From: Clostridiales bacterium
GTDB lineage: Bacteria > Bacillota_A > Clostridia > Saccharofermentanales > Saccharofermentanaceae
DNA length: 6,086 nucleotides
NCBI GenBank assembly: GCA_017649745.1
Contig: JAGCGE010000012.1
Location: forward strand, 1-6,086
Reading direction: 5' to 3'
Positions within the stretch are counted from its first letter, which is position 1; each line of letters opens with the position of its first letter. The notes under the pieces are model-generated. The model was not told the DNA's origin. It made no database searches and saw only the letters and a program-made list of their open reading frames with translations. This document shows, in pieces, positions 5,416-6,086 of the stretch. The position numbers were made by a program, and so were the translations under genes.

Positions 5416-6086
5416 TTAACCATTTATACTGTTAACAGAGCCGATGAATAATGGGGTGTCGGTCTCTGTATCCACGATCATATATACGAACGGTCTGTTC
5501 AAACTGACACAATTACGTATTGCTCCTGAAGAAGTAGCACCGACTCTGGTAACTGCTGCCGCTCTAGTTCCGTTGCGGTTGACTTCTATATACGCTTTTT
5601 GTTCTACATCCGAGATAAATAACGGCTTATCCGAGATGTTGGAGAAGTCGGCATCTTCTTCAGAAAATGCGTCGTTGATACCCATTTTTTTCAGGATGCT
5701 CTTAAGATCACAATCGAAATCACATGAGAACTCGGGGATGTAGGTTTGCGTATCTGTCTTGGTTTCGGAGTTCAGAAATTCCTTGTAGTCTTCTGCCGTG
5801 AAATCTCTTAAGAATTCATTGGCGCTGATCGACTCGTCCTTCGGCAGGATAGCGATAAACGCATAATCTCCGCCTTTGTAGTATTTCCTGATACCGGTAG
5901 CTTTGTCAGTCTCGAAGTAATAATCTTCGCTCGAGATCATGAAGGCAACAGGCTCTTTAGTTCCGTCAAGATCGTTAAAGATCATATCCTGGATCTGACC
6001 CGGTTTGTATTCTTCTTTCCATCTTTCATCGAAACAGATCGCATTGATAATGACCATATTATCTGAAGGGTTGAGATCTGAGATCG
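5416..6086 (-). CDS. Serpin (serine protease inhibitor family), C-terminal part
   Basis: The frame ends with TAA at 5418-5416 and stays open to the right edge, giving 222 complete codons. With a usual serpin length near 380, the N-terminal 150-200 residues lie outside. Family landmarks, numbered from the ATG at 6057: MVIINAICFDERW (1-13, the NAIYFKGxW strand), YYKGGDYAFIAILP (the PYKGGxxSMxxxLP strand), DLKSILKKMGINDAFSEEDADF, FISDVEQKAYIEVN, and the C-terminal RPFVYMIVD and PLFIGSV. The reactive-centre loop spans residues 163-190, with hinge GTRAAAVT. Small residues at P12-P9 and Thr at P8 fit an inhibitory serpin, which would trap a serine or cysteine protease in a covalent complex. By spacing, P1 is about Ser177. 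Bacterial serpins are often secreted, but the signal region is not visible. No dockerin follows the fold. The Met at 6057 is internal. Confidence 0.93.
   Translation of the reverse strand, partial: ISDLNPSDNMVIINAICFDERWKEEYKPGQIQDMIFNDLDGTKEPVAFMISSEDYYFETDKATGIRKYYKGGDYAFIAILPKDESISANEFLRDFTAEDYKEFLNSETKTDTQTYIPEFSCDFDCDLKSILKKMGINDAFSEEDADFSNISDKPLFISDVEQKAYIEVNRNGTRAAAVTRVGATSSGAIRNCVSLNRPFVYMIVDTETDTPLFIGSVNSING

Noticed and set aside
6055..6057. ATG at 6057 as the serpin start
   Set aside because: The residues before it (ending LNPSDN) continue the serpin fold, and a start here would remove the N-terminal half of the domain. The gene is cut by the window edge, not truncated.
1..6086. 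CRISPR array, insertion sequence, tRNA/rRNA or riboswitch
   Set aside because: No regularly spaced direct repeats, transposase-like frame, tRNA-like cloverleaf or long structured leader was seen. Nearly all sequence is coding and the gaps are 108 bases or shorter.

Overview
The window looks like chromosomal DNA from a low-to-moderate GC Gram-positive anaerobe of the Clostridia (Bacillota), plausibly a gut or rumen lineage. This rests on AG-rich Shine-Dalgarno sites, short intergenic gaps, a GNAT protein with the sequence style I associate with clostridial relatives, a DUF4272 protein and a bacterial serpin. I cannot name the genus. No mobile element, CRISPR array, tRNA or rRNA was seen, and no single large novel system stands out.

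Layout, left to right. (1) Positions 1-878, + strand: the 3' part of a gene encoding six beta-propeller blades and a short helical C-terminal tail. (2) 879-2357, - strand: a 492-residue DHH/DHHA1 phosphoesterase with an unusual C-terminal extension that appears to contain a duplicated, PGDYG-like module. Its stop codon abuts the stop of the first gene with no gap (shared TGATCA). (3) 2358-2465: a divergent promoter region with mirrored -10-like boxes inside an 11-of-12 inverted repeat. (4) 2466-5370, + strand: a tight four-gene operon encoding a histidine phosphatase, a DUF4272 protein, a GNAT acetyltransferase and a Nudix hydrolase. The gaps are 20, 34 and 4 bases. (5) 5379-5402: a hairpin in the convergent gap that looks better suited to terminating the - strand gene. 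(6) 5416-6086, - strand: the C-terminal part of a serpin, including its whole reactive-centre loop, running off the right edge.

The central block (DHH phosphoesterase divergent from phosphatase-DUF4272-GNAT-Nudix) reads as a set of small soluble enzymes acting on phosphorylated metabolites or nucleotides, possibly co-regulated from the shared promoter region. A joint pathway is inference only. The flanking propeller and serpin genes are incomplete and look functionally unrelated. The points most worth a second look are the duplicated C-terminal module of the DHH protein, the serpin hinge with Arg replacing the usual Glu residues, and the mirrored divergent promoter.
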